Positions 56,241 through 63,924 of a stretch of 64,000 nucleotides of DNA are shown one piece after another; positions within the stretch are counted from its first letter, which is position 1; every line of letters starts with the position of its first letter. The DNA is taken from positions 349,782 through 413,781 of the forward strand of contig JBBFKY010000001.1 of NCBI GenBank assembly GCA_037481875.1. Direction: 5' to 3'. Origin of the DNA: Desulfosoma sp. GTDB lineage: Bacteria > Desulfobacterota > Syntrophobacteria > Syntrophobacterales > DSM-9756. Below the pieces are notes generated by a model that saw nothing but the letters and a program-made list of their open reading frames with translations, made no database searches and was not told where the DNA came from. The translations under genes were made by a program, and so were the position numbers.

Positions 56241-56921
56241 CTATTTCTCCTTTTCCTTCTTCAACTGCACGGTGACAAAATCCGGTACCCACTGATTTTC
56301 TTTGGCATTCCAAACATATTGGCGAACCACCAAGGCGTCCTTGTAAATGCGTTCCACCAGGCCGTCCGGGGTCACAGGTGTTCCCTCCCTGACGATGTAG
56401 CCTCGGCCTGCAGCGTCTTCGATAAGGGCACGAGATCCCATATCCCCCCAAAGGATAGCCTTGAGCCCTCTCTCGATTTCGCCTAGGCTCATCTTTTGCA
56501 AAGGTGTCAAAGGAAATCCGGCTGATGGAACAGGCGGGGGCTCCCTTTCGCTTTCGGGATAGGTCTCGGTGACCGTCACTCCGGGTTTGACAAAGGGGAC
56601 AAAGGGATCCAGCAGCCCCAAAGGGCGATAACGAAACTCATCGCTTAGAACAGCCTGATGCATTTGCCCTCGAAGGACAAGAGCCTGTTCGGGGCTGATC
56701 TCCATGTCTTCGAAAGCTTGTCCGGAAGATACCGCCGCAGGCTCTTTGGGTGTCGGCGCCGCAGAGGTGGAATCCGTCGGCGTTGCCATACCGAAGCCCA
56801 GCATCACAAAAAACAGCATGGCAGAAACCGCAAACACCGAATTTTTTCTCAAGCCCTTCCAAGCCCTGGAAGATTTACCCGCCTGCCCTCTCTTTGTGTG
56901 CGCGTGCCGTTTTCTGATCAT
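56241..56921 (-). CDS. pilP: PilP-like type IV pilus assembly protein
   Basis: A 226-residue protein. A basic N-terminus and a single hydrophobic segment (SVFAVSAMLFFVMLGFGMA, about residues 31-49) are followed by a flexible Pro/Ser-rich region. A C-terminal PilP beta domain comes last: LGLLDPFVPFV, PLTPLQKMSLGEIERGLKAIL, SRALIEDAAGRGYIVREGTPV and ERIYKDALVV. PilP links the inner-membrane PilMNO complex to the PilQ secretin. The lipobox Cys of classical PilP is not seen. The ATG at 56921 has AAGGGG upstream. The gene is isolated: pilM, pilN, pilO and pilQ are not adjacent. It is divergent from pilA. Confidence 0.8.
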   Translation of the reverse strand: MIRKRHAHTKRGQAGKSSRAWKGLRKNSVFAVSAMLFFVMLGFGMATPTDSTSAAPTPKEPAAVSSGQAFEDMEISPEQALVLRGQMHQAVLSDEFRYRPLGLLDPFVPFVKPGVTVTETYPESEREPPPVPSAGFPLTPLQKMSLGEIERGLKAILWGDMGSRALIEDAAGRGYIVREGTPVTPDGLVERIYKDALVVRQYVWNAKENQWVPDFVTVQLKKEKEK

Positions 56922-57107
56922 CTCAGCACCCCTTCCCCTCGCTCCACATGAGCCATGCCCTTTAAATGCAGGCAACCAAGGACCATTTTCCACTTCGAGA
57001 TCCTTTCCCATGGCCCTTTTTGGCACCAAATTCTTTACGATTCAACAAAAAGATCCTTCCATGAATCTAGAAATCTTATCGTCAATCCCCCTCGCTTCCT
57101 TGAATCC

Positions 57108-57143
57108 TGACAATTATTGTCACTTAACCGACAAAGTTTGTCA
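57108..57143. promoter_or_regulatory. Two phased palindromes upstream of the pilA promoter (candidate activator sites)
   Basis: TGACAATTATTGTCA (57108-57122) is a perfect 15-base palindrome. GACAAAGTTTGTC (57130-57142), which extends to TCA on its right, is another. Both share GACAA-N3-TTGTC. Their centres (57115 and 57136) are 21 bases apart, two helical turns, and lie about 95-130 bases upstream of the -24/-12 element. This is where an enhancer-binding activator such as PilR would be expected; the identity is inference. Confidence 0.65.
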
Positions 57144-57229
57144 CTTCCCCGCAAGTATCGGGGGCATTGTTCCTCGGCAGTTGCTCCTAATCGTTTGAGA
57201 AGAATCACAAAAAAAGTTTTTGGGTTTCC

Positions 57230-57245
57230 TGGCACAACCTTTGCT
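57230..57245 (+). promoter_or_regulatory. Sigma-54 promoter of pilA
   Basis: TGGCACAACCTTTGCT matches the RpoN consensus TGGCAC-N5-TTGCW, with exactly ten bases between the GG at -24 and the GC at -12. Transcription would start near 57256, giving a leader of about 150 bases before the pilA ATG. Confidence 0.92.
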
Positions 57246-57405
57246 TTAGTTTCAGGCGGGGGGTTCGAGAACACTTAAGGATGGGTTATCCCCAATGATG
57301 CCGAAGAAAGGGGGGAGAGACGACCGACGGCGGGGGATCAGGCTCCCTGAAGAAACCGGATACCGACCCTGGGGTCGGGCTCAATCACACAACAGGAGGA
57401 CAATC

Positions 57406-57831
57406 ATGTTGATCAAGATGAGAGAAAACAAAGGCTTCACCTTGGTGGAACTCATGATTGTGGTGGCCATCATCGGCATCCTGGCCGCCGTGGCGGTGCC
57501 CTTTTATCAGCGCTATGTTCAAAAATCACGACTCACCTCTCTCGTTTTTCCCGCACTCCACTCCATCGAGACCAACATCGCAGCCTTTTACGCTGTAAGG
57601 AATAGTTTTCCGAATTCCATATCGGGCATGACGGCGGATGCCGACATGAGCTATATTGACAACGCAACCTTTGATGGTAACCAAGGGAAGCTTACCATTA
57701 TTATAAACGGTCGGACCGCTCTCAAACAGCTGGATGGTAAAACTCTTACGGCTACGGCTAAAACAAGCGGCGGTAAGATCACTACCTGGGAATTGGGTGG
57801 CACTCTAGCGGACGAGCTTGGTCTTAAATAA
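57406..57831 (+). CDS. pilA: Type IV major pilin PilA
   Basis: A 141-residue prepilin. The leader is 10 residues (MLIKMRENKG) and cleavage is expected before Phe of FTLVELMIVVAIIGILAAVA, with the conserved Glu5. This is followed by PFYQRYVQKSR and a short globular domain of ~100 residues. The mature protein is about 131 residues. The ATG at 57406 has AGGAGGA upstream; the frame to 57295 lies upstream of the ribosome site and is not used. No cysteine pair is present. The gene has its own sigma-54 promoter and terminator, as expected for a major pilin made in quantity. Confidence 0.95.
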   Translation: MLIKMRENKGFTLVELMIVVAIIGILAAVAVPFYQRYVQKSRLTSLVFPALHSIETNIAAFYAVRNSFPNSISGMTADADMSYIDNATFDGNQGKLTIIINGRTALKQLDGKTLTATAKTSGGKITTWELGGTLADELGLK

Positions 57832-57847
57832 TCATTCCACTTTATGT

Positions 57848-57872
57848 GGGGGGCATGGCCCCCCTTTTTTTT
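57848..57872 (+). terminator. Terminator of pilA
   Basis: GGGGGGC and GCCCCCC form a 7-bp all-GC stem with a three-base loop, followed by eight T. It lies 17 bp past the pilA stop codon, and downstream transcription of the next gene would need read-through or its own promoter. Confidence 0.92.
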
Positions 57873-57919
57873 CGTGACACTTGAAGATGCAGTCAATCGT
57901 CCATACCGGAGGCTGACCG

Positions 57920-60310
57920 GTGCCAATGCGAAAACCATACCTTCGCATGTTACCCCTATTCGTTGGGCTTACACTTCTCATCGTCAGTTATTCTAATACG
58001 TTTTATGGCCCATTTGTTTTGGACGACTTCCATAGTTTCGTGAAAAATGCCGATACTCATATTGAGCGGTTTGATAGTGAAAAATTCATCAATCTTGCCA
58101 AAACAAGGTTCGGTATCTATCGATTCGTGCCGATGTTAACCTTTAGTCTGGACTATTTATGGGGCAAAGGGGAAATATACGCCTATCACGTCACGAACCT
58201 GGCTATTCACATCATCGCCTATTTGTTATGCATTTCCTTTATCTACAGTCTTTTTTGCATTCCGAGTATTCGTGTCCAATCGCCTCAAAGTCGTCTCTTT
58301 GTAGCCTTGGCTGTAGGCTCTCTTTGGGCGCTTCATCCTGTGCAAACCAGTGCCGTGACCTACCTGGTGCAGCGCATGGCGTCGTTGCAGGGAATGTTTT
58401 TCCTCGGAGCGACCACCGCCTACGTTAAAGCACGTTTAGCCTTGCTGAACGGTGAAAGAAAAAGGTTCATCTCCTGGGGTGTCGTTCTTGGGCTGGCCGC
58501 TCTAGGGGCGTTTCTTTCCAAGGAAAATTCGGCCGTTCTTCCGCTGGTGATTCTTGTCATCGACACATGGTTCTTCGATGGGCGAATGGTCCGCCGTATC
58601 TTGCAGCCCCTGATCAATTGTTTTCAAAAGCGTTTGGGCAAAGTGGTTCTTTTGGCGTGTACTGTTGTCGTCATGCTTGGAACCTACTTTGTCATGGATC
58701 ATTTGTCAAAAGGGTATTCCGGCCGCCATTTTACGATGACGGAAAGGCTTCTCACCGAAAGTCGTGTGATTCTGCGATACGTAGGGGCGATATTGATACC
58801 TCGTCCCGGAAGTCTTTCTTTGGAGCATGATGTAGAACTGTCGACCTCGATTTTCTCACCCATAACCACACTGTTGTCAATGTGCGCCATTGGGGCGGCC
58901 CTCTTCTATGCTGTTGCCGCAAGGAAGAGACAACCCGTCATTACCTTTGGAATTCTATGGTTTTTTACCACCTTGAGTATTGAATCGTCGATTGTACCTT
59001 TGGAACTCATGTTCGACCACCGTATGTATCTTCCTTCCGTGGGCCTTGTGCTGGCCGGCTTTGTTGCTTTAAGGCAATCCCTTGGCAGGGTCGGGAAACA
59101 CTATTCCGAGAGCGAAAAGAAAAAATTAGCCTGGTCTTTGATGGCCGTGGTGTGCTCCTTTTTGTCCCTCATAACCTTTTTAAGGAACGAAGACTGGAGA
59201 GACCCCGTCACCATTCATGCCGACGCGGTACGGAAAGCGCCGCGAAATCCGAGAGCGCATGCGAATTATGCCGTGTCTTTGTATCTAGCCGGTTTCCATG
59301 AAGAAGCCCTGGTGGAAGCGGAGAAAGCGATCGATTTAGGACGTCAAAATTTCGAAGAAGATGTGGTTTCCGCTGTGACTGTTGTGGCCGTTTACATGGA
59401 GCGGAAGGATTGGCAGAAGGCAATTGCAGAGGGAGAAAAGCTCTTAGCGAAATCTCATGGAAGGGCCGATGCTGATTCCATGGTTGTTTTCTTACTAAGA
59501 TTGGCTGAATGCTATCGGCAAATTGAAGATTATTCCAAAGCATATATGTATGCTCAAAAGGCTATAGATGTTATTCGACAATATCCGTATCTTCGAGTCG
59601 AACGACAGCACCTTTACAGAGTGCTTGTAAATTTATTTGCAGACGCAGAAAAGAAGGGGGTGGTGCTGGACAATACGTTGGAGAATGATCTTTGTCTTGA
59701 CGAGAAAATCGCGCACGCACTGTTTGCCTTCGGTGATTGGGAAGGCGCGCGCTACTTCGCTCAGAAGGGGACAACAGACGGTGTTGATGCTCAACATCTT
59801 GTGAAAACGATTGATCTTCTTGAACAGCGCACGGCTGCCCAAAAAGCGCAGTGGGAGTTTGATGATGCTTCATTCCTTATAAAGGTCGCTTTTTTTATAA
59901 GTAAACACTTATCCCATGATGTTTTCATGAGCTTGGGCGAGCGAATCATCGAGCATAGACTCAAGAAAGATCCGTACGATGCCGCTGCCCATTTGCTTCA
60001 AGGCTGGTACGAATTCCACCGAGGGCGCTATGGAGAGGCTGTCAGTCAAGCGAAGCTGGCCATTGCGTTGGCGCCTCAATGGGCCAAGGCATGGATTGCC
60101 CTAGGATTCTTTGAGCAACAGGCAGGTGGGCTTGAACAGGCATTGACGGCTTTTCAGCACACCCTGGAGCTTTATCCGGGTTACCCCAAGCGGGAAGTGC
60201 TGAAGGTGCTGATGGCTCAGCTTGAGGCTTCTCAAATGGCTGGTCCCGAATCGGTGATCTCCATGCGGACGGAAACCGAAGAGGGGCAGGAAGGTTCTTT
60301 CACCTATTAG
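57920..60310 (+). CDS. Multi-membrane GT-C-like protein with C-terminal TPR repeats (TMTC-type), candidate pilin-modifying glycosyltransferase
   Basis: A 796-residue protein starting with GTG at 57920 (GGAGG 7 bases upstream). The first ~440 residues form about 10-12 membrane helices. A paired acid Asp35-Asp36 stands just after the first helix (VLDDFHSF), the place of the catalytic DD in GT-C enzymes. Other segments are HPVQTSAVTYLVQRMASLQ, FLSKENSAVLPLVI, LRYVGAILIPRPGSLSLEHD and the family mark FDHRMYLPSVGLVLAGF. From ~440 onward helical TPR units follow (PRAHANYAVSLYLAGFHEEA, AHLLQGWYEFHRGRYGEAV, KAWIALGFFEQQAGGLEQAL). TMTC proteins with this plan are O-mannosyltransferases. Position beside pilA suggests pilin glycosylation. 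Its AT-rich codon use differs from that of the neighbours. Confidence 0.8.
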   Translation: MPMRKPYLRMLPLFVGLTLLIVSYSNTFYGPFVLDDFHSFVKNADTHIERFDSEKFINLAKTRFGIYRFVPMLTFSLDYLWGKGEIYAYHVTNLAIHIIAYLLCISFIYSLFCIPSIRVQSPQSRLFVALAVGSLWALHPVQTSAVTYLVQRMASLQGMFFLGATTAYVKARLALLNGERKRFISWGVVLGLAALGAFLSKENSAVLPLVILVIDTWFFDGRMVRRILQPLINCFQKRLGKVVLLACTVVVMLGTYFVMDHLSKGYSGRHFTMTERLLTESRVILRYVGAILIPRPGSLSLEHDVELSTSIFSPITTLLSMCAIGAALFYAVAARKRQPVITFGILWFFTTLSIESSIVPLELMFDHRMYLPSVGLVLAGFVALRQSLGRVGKHYSESEKKKLAWSLMAVVCSFLSLITFLRNEDWRDPVTIHADAVRKAPRNPRAHANYAVSLYLAGFHEEALVEAEKAIDLGRQNFEEDVVSAVTVVAVYMERKDWQKAIAEGEKLLAKSHGRADADSMVVFLLRLAECYRQIEDYSKAYMYAQKAIDVIRQYPYLRVERQHLYRVLVNLFADAEKKGVVLDNTLENDLCLDEKIAHALFAFGDWEGARYFAQKGTTDGVDAQHLVKTIDLLEQRTAAQKAQWEFDDASFLIKVAFFISKHLSHDVFMSLGERIIEHRLKKDPYDAAAHLLQGWYEFHRGRYGEAVSQAKLAIALAPQWAKAWIALGFFEQQAGGLEQALTAFQHTLELYPGYPKREVLKVLMAQLEASQMAGPESVISMRTETEEGQEGSFTY

Positions 60311-60415
60311 GCTCATCCGGCAGGGCGCGTGTTTCGGGGTGCCCAGGCCTTACGTTTTGTCCCGTGTTTTAACCTGGAACCTCAACCGAGGCGGTGCGTT
60401 GAAGCGCCTACTTTT

Positions 60416-60443
60416 CGCCGTCGACTCACGGCGTTTTCTTTTT
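60416..60443 (+). terminator. Terminator after the TPR membrane protein
   Basis: CGCCGT and ACGGCG form a 6-bp stem with a six-base loop, followed by TTTTCTTTTT. It lies 106 bp past the stop codon and before the minor-pilin operon. Confidence 0.7.
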
Positions 60444-60596
60444 GCGGTCTCGTGATCTTTTCTGATTTCCTTAAAGAAATCGTGAACAGCTGCCGAATAG
60501 TACAATGAAAGGTCTGTGTCCCTTTAGAGGCCGCTCTTTAGAAGTGGAGGGACGAAAGTTCGAGCATCTGAAAAGACACTGAGCAAGGAGCGCACA

Positions 60597-61127
60597 GTGA
60601 TCAGGGCATCCCAGCGAAAAGAAAAAAGAGGAAAAGCTTCCGGCGTCAAAGTCTTGGCTCCCTTGGTGACGCAAAGAAAAAAGCGGACGGGCGGGTTTAC
60701 GCTGGTCGAACTTATGGTGACAGTAGCTATCTTGGCCATCCTAGCGGCTGTGGCCGTTCCCGCCTATGTCAACTACGTGAATCGGGCTCGGCAAAGTGAG
60801 GCTATTCTGGCTCTGATGAACGTCAAGATGGACCAAGAAATTTTCTGGGACGATCACAGCCGGTACGCCGGAACCATCGGCTGTCTTTCCTCGTTCGGAA
60901 ATACCTGTTCGGCGGGTACGTCGCGCGTGACCGCAAGCGGCTACAGGGTCAAAATCACGCAAGCAGGGGCGAGCACCTTTCGAGCCCAAGCGTACAAAAA
61001 GGTCTATCCCTACGCGTCTACCGATATCATCGAACTTTACGTGACGGCGAACACGTCGGATTCGGCTCCGAAGGTGCTTCACCCTGACGCCATTGCCTTT
61101 TCGATTTTCAAATGGATTTTCGATTGA
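60597..61127 (+). CDS. Type IV pilin-like protein (PilE/ComP-type)
   Basis: A 176-residue prepilin starting with GTG at 60597 (AAGGAG upstream). The leader is unusually long, 33 residues and strongly basic, ending ...RKKRTGG before FTLVELMVTVAILAILAAVA with Glu5. The mature domain has MNVKMDQEIFWDDHSRYAG and a Cys pair (GCLSSFGNTCSAG) likely to form a disulfide, plus SGYRVKITQAG. This pattern resembles PilE/ComP minor pilins used in DNA uptake or pilus priming rather than PilA at 57406, which lacks Cys. It is the first of at least six genes with tight spacing. Confidence 0.88.
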   Translation: MIRASQRKEKRGKASGVKVLAPLVTQRKKRTGGFTLVELMVTVAILAILAAVAVPAYVNYVNRARQSEAILALMNVKMDQEIFWDDHSRYAGTIGCLSSFGNTCSAGTSRVTASGYRVKITQAGASTFRAQAYKKVYPYASTDIIELYVTANTSDSAPKVLHPDAIAFSIFKWIFD

Positions 61128-61135
61128 GGGTCCAG

Positions 61136-61915
61136 ATGAAGGGAAAGTGCTTAAAAGGAATCTGCCTGGCGGGCCTCGGAATTTTCGTGTGGTTTTCCAT
61201 GCTTTCATGTTCCACCGGGGATGTCCAAGAATCTCGTGAAAAAGAACGGCAGGAGAGGCCCTCTGGTTCGTCGGCGAGAAAGGTCTTCGAGGCTCCAGAT
61301 CGTGGCTTAGATCGAGGGCGAACTCAAGGCGAAGGCGACACCGTGGAGGGGCGCCTGGTTTCGCTCGAGCTGGACCCTTCCCGCCCTGTTACGGGGGACA
61401 CTCTGCGGGCTGTTGTAAACGTGGAAGGCGCAAACGTCGATGAAAAGGCCGTGCATATCCGCTGGAACGTCAATGGCAAGGACCTGGAAACGACAGGCAT
61501 CGTTTTGGAACACCGCTTGCGCTACGGCGACTCCGTGACAGCTACGGCCGAGCTGATTTCCTTCGATGGAAGGCCTCAGGTTCTTTCCACATCGGTTCTT
61601 GTTGGAAATGCTCCCCCCACGATCGGCCTTCTTCAGGAAACGGTCAATGGGGGAGAGTACGTGGCGGTGATCCAGATGGAAGATCCGGAGCAGGACGAGG
61701 TGGTTTTGAAACTCGTGGAGGCACCTGAAGGCATGGTTTTGGACGAAGCGGCCAAAACACTTCGATGGCGGCCTTCTTCCGACCAAATTGGCGGTACCTT
61801 TCAAGTCGTGCTAGAGGGTAAGGATTCTTTGAGCAATGTGTGCCGTTTTGACTTTGACGTCACAGTTACCGGTTCCGGAAAAAATGAACTGTTTGCAGGT
61901 AGTGAGCGGCAATGA
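61136..61915 (+). CDS. Putative lipoprotein with a cadherin/Ig-like domain in the minor-pilin operon
   Basis: A 259-residue protein. The signal sequence MKGKCLKGICLAGLGIFVWF is followed by SMLSC, a near-lipobox with Cys25 as the candidate acyl site. A charged linker (~25-75) precedes two beta-rich repeats: VTGDTLRAVVNVEGANVDE to LRYGDSVTATAEL, and then a He_PIG-type motif APPTIGLLQETVNGG ... MEDPEQDEVVLKLVEAPEGM ... LRWRPSSDQIGGTF. Such domains commonly mediate protein or surface contacts. It starts 8 bp after the pilin gene and overlaps the FimT-like gene by ATGA. A structural role in the pilus system is inferred from position only. Confidence 0.75.
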   Translation: MKGKCLKGICLAGLGIFVWFSMLSCSTGDVQESREKERQERPSGSSARKVFEAPDRGLDRGRTQGEGDTVEGRLVSLELDPSRPVTGDTLRAVVNVEGANVDEKAVHIRWNVNGKDLETTGIVLEHRLRYGDSVTATAELISFDGRPQVLSTSVLVGNAPPTIGLLQETVNGGEYVAVIQMEDPEQDEVVLKLVEAPEGMVLDEAAKTLRWRPSSDQIGGTFQVVLEGKDSLSNVCRFDFDVTVTGSGKNELFAGSERQ

Positions 61916-62430
61916 AAACGTTGAGGACGGATAGAGGTTTCACTTTGGTGGAATTGATGGTCACGGTCGCCATTGTGGCTTTGCTTCTCAAGTTTGTTGG
62001 ATGGGGCTTGGCCGGCGTGACAGAGTACGAAGATGTGCGCATGGCGGCGCGTCGCCTGGAAACCGTTATTCAGGAAGCCAAGACCCTAGCCTATGAAAAG
62101 GGCGCGGTGTATTCGCTGGTCTTTGAATCCAAAGGCTACAAGCTTTTTCGCGACGACGACGGAGACGATAACAAGACGGAACCCGACGACGGAAATTGCC
62201 GTAGGGATAATGACAACGAGCCCTGGATACGAAGCGCGGAACTTTCGTCTCGGGTTTCAATGATTCTTGAAAGCAGCTTGCCGAAAAATTCTGAGGGCAA
62301 GGTCTGTCTTGCCTTTAGAAGCGATGGTCGTTTGGTAAAAGGTTCAGGTGGAAAGGTGCAGTTTATTGGAACGTCCGGGTCGCAGGCGACAGCAACGATC
62401 AATGCCATGGGGTGGGTTCATGTGGACTAG
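61912..62430 (+). CDS. FimT/GspH-type minor pseudopilin
   Basis: A 172-residue prepilin with a 9-residue leader (MKTLRTDRG) and FTLVELMVTVAIVALLLKFVG with Glu5. The rest fits FimT/GspH: MAARRLETVIQEAKTLAYEKG, an Asp-rich loop (LFRDDDGDDNKTEPDDG) that could bind calcium, SSRVSMILESSLPKNSEGKV, and LAFRSDGRLVKG near the C-terminus. It overlaps the lipoprotein gene at 61912 by ATGA and the following pilV start by 11 bp, so translation is coupled. FimT-like pilins act in pilus-tip assembly or DNA binding in relatives. Confidence 0.9.
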   Translation: MKTLRTDRGFTLVELMVTVAIVALLLKFVGWGLAGVTEYEDVRMAARRLETVIQEAKTLAYEKGAVYSLVFESKGYKLFRDDDGDDNKTEPDDGNCRRDNDNEPWIRSAELSSRVSMILESSLPKNSEGKVCLAFRSDGRLVKGSGGKVQFIGTSGSQATATINAMGWVHVD

Positions 62431-62842
62431 GTTTCGGGCCGACTCTACACGTTACACTAGGCCGATCGATTCAAAGGACAAGGGATTTACCTTGGTGGAA
62501 GTCCTGGTTTCCCTTTTGGTTCTGGGGGTTGCGCTCATGTCTTTATGGGGATTTCACTGGACTTCGCGCCATGTCAACATGAATTCCAAAAGAGAAGCGA
62601 GGGCCCTGCTTCTTGCCAATGAAAAACTGGAAGCCTATAGACAGGCCATAGCGGACAATAAAACTTATAACCCCAATGGGACAGAAACACTAACGCAAGA
62701 TAAAGTCGTCTACACCAGGACAACAACGTCGGTCCTCGATCCTCTATACAGCTGGAAGAGAAATGTCACTGTTTCTGTGCAGTGGAAGGAGCAAAGAGGT
62801 GGCCAAGGCCAAGTGGTGCTTCAAACCATCGTGGTGCCCTAG
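62420..62842 (+). CDS. pilV: Minor pilin PilV-like
   Basis: A 140-residue prepilin. The ATG at 62420 lies 8 bases after GGGGTGGG and inside the end of the FimT-like gene. The leader is 22 residues ending in KDKG, followed by FTLVEVLVSLLVLGVALMSLWG with Glu5. The mature part has ALLLANEKLEAYRQAI, YTRTTTSVLDPLYSWKRNVT and a beta-rich end VSVQWKEQRGGQGQVVL, a normal PilV layout. The longer reading to 62348 falls within the previous gene. It precedes pilW, the usual order fimT-pilV-pilW-pilX. Confidence 0.87.
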   Translation: MWTRFRADSTRYTRPIDSKDKGFTLVEVLVSLLVLGVALMSLWGFHWTSRHVNMNSKREARALLLANEKLEAYRQAIADNKTYNPNGTETLTQDKVVYTRTTTSVLDPLYSWKRNVTVSVQWKEQRGGQGQVVLQTIVVP

Positions 62843-63911
62843 TAGGCACTCTCCTGAGGCTGCTCCTGTTATCAGGGATGGTTTCAGGAAATTTCCGCCC
62901 CGGGGGTGGAGCGAGGGCATGACCCTTGTGGAACTCATGGTCTCTCTGGCCGTGACCGCTTTGGTCATGGCGGCGGCCGTGAGTATTTTTTCCGCCCAGC
63001 ATCGAAACTATGTGCGAGATCGGTCGGAAAAAGAGGTTTTTCAAGATACCGTGGATGTCCTCAGAGTCCTGCAAAGGGACCTTCTTGAGGCGGGATGGGC
63101 CGTTGCGCCCAACATGGCTTTTCTCATTCGAGACGGCGGGGACAACTCATCGGATGAAATTTACATCAATGATGTGGACCTGATCGATCCCGTAGACGAT
63201 GCGGAAAGGCTTGTGAAGGCGGCTGCATGTCCTGGGTGCCTGAAAGTGAGCTCCATTTCGGGTTCGACAATAGCTTTGGAAGATCCGTGGGAACCTTCCA
63301 CCAACCCGAATTATGTTTTGGATATCGACGGAGACATCAAGCCACCAGACAACAAGACAGATATTGACATCGGCACTTATCTCATCAGTGATGCTACGGG
63401 TTTGGATAATAAAACGGGTCGCGTGGTGAGCCTATCCGGCACGAGTGTAGGGATTGACAGTTCTTCCCTGAAAGGGACTTTGGTGGCTCCCGCCATTTAT
63501 TACTGCGTGGACGGTGGGTCAGCCCCATGCCATCCGTCCGGCGCTCAAGAGACTTTTGTCCTACGTCGAAATGATCGTAGCACTAAGGGCAAAGCCCTGC
63601 CCATCGCAGATAATGTGGTGGATCTACAGGTGGCCTACCAGGATGATTCTGGAAACTGGTACGGTCAGACCGGCTGTTCCGGCTCAGGTGTCGGCTCTGG
63701 GTTTTGCGAGCGAAGACCTTTTGAACCCAGCCGTATTAAGCTGATTCGTCTGAGCGCGGTGGTTCGAAGCCCGACCAAAGACAAGGACCGTTTGGCAGAT
63801 CCCGCCTTTTGCCGTCCGGCTGTAGAAAATCGATCAGCGGGGACAGGGCCCCATGAGTGCGGTTACCAGTATAAAGTTTATACCGTCCTGATCTACCCTC
63901 GAAACACCTAA
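62763..63911 (+). CDS. pilW: Minor pilin PilW-like
   Basis: A 382-residue prepilin with a very long leader of 52 residues if translation begins at the ATG at 62763. The mature region begins MTLVELMVSLAVTALVMAAAV, with Met instead of Phe at position +1 and Glu at +5. It continues with DVLRVLQRDLLEAGWAVAPN, then a large beta-domain holding Cys pairs (AACPGCLKV, YYCVDGGSAPCHP) and IPDNVVDLQVAYQD-like IADNVVDLQVAYQDDSG, ending SRIKLIRLSAVVRS and CGYQYKVYTVLIYP. No other start is found between 62763 and the Met at 62919, so the gene overlaps the end of pilV by 80 bp; a nonstandard start (ATC) closer to the cleavage site is the alternative. Confidence 0.82.
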   Translation: MSLFLCSGRSKEVAKAKWCFKPSWCPSRHSPEAAPVIRDGFRKFPPRGWSEGMTLVELMVSLAVTALVMAAAVSIFSAQHRNYVRDRSEKEVFQDTVDVLRVLQRDLLEAGWAVAPNMAFLIRDGGDNSSDEIYINDVDLIDPVDDAERLVKAAACPGCLKVSSISGSTIALEDPWEPSTNPNYVLDIDGDIKPPDNKTDIDIGTYLISDATGLDNKTGRVVSLSGTSVGIDSSSLKGTLVAPAIYYCVDGGSAPCHPSGAQETFVLRRNDRSTKGKALPIADNVVDLQVAYQDDSGNWYGQTGCSGSGVGSGFCERRPFEPSRIKLIRLSAVVRSPTKDKDRLADPAFCRPAVENRSAGTGPHECGYQYKVYTVLIYPRNT

Positions 63912-63924
63912 AGGACAGGCGACT

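Noticed and set aside
57248-57275. tRNA-like GGTTCGAGAAC sequence downstream of the sigma-54 element
   Set aside because: It contains a T-loop-like word only; no cloverleaf could be formed from the flanks.
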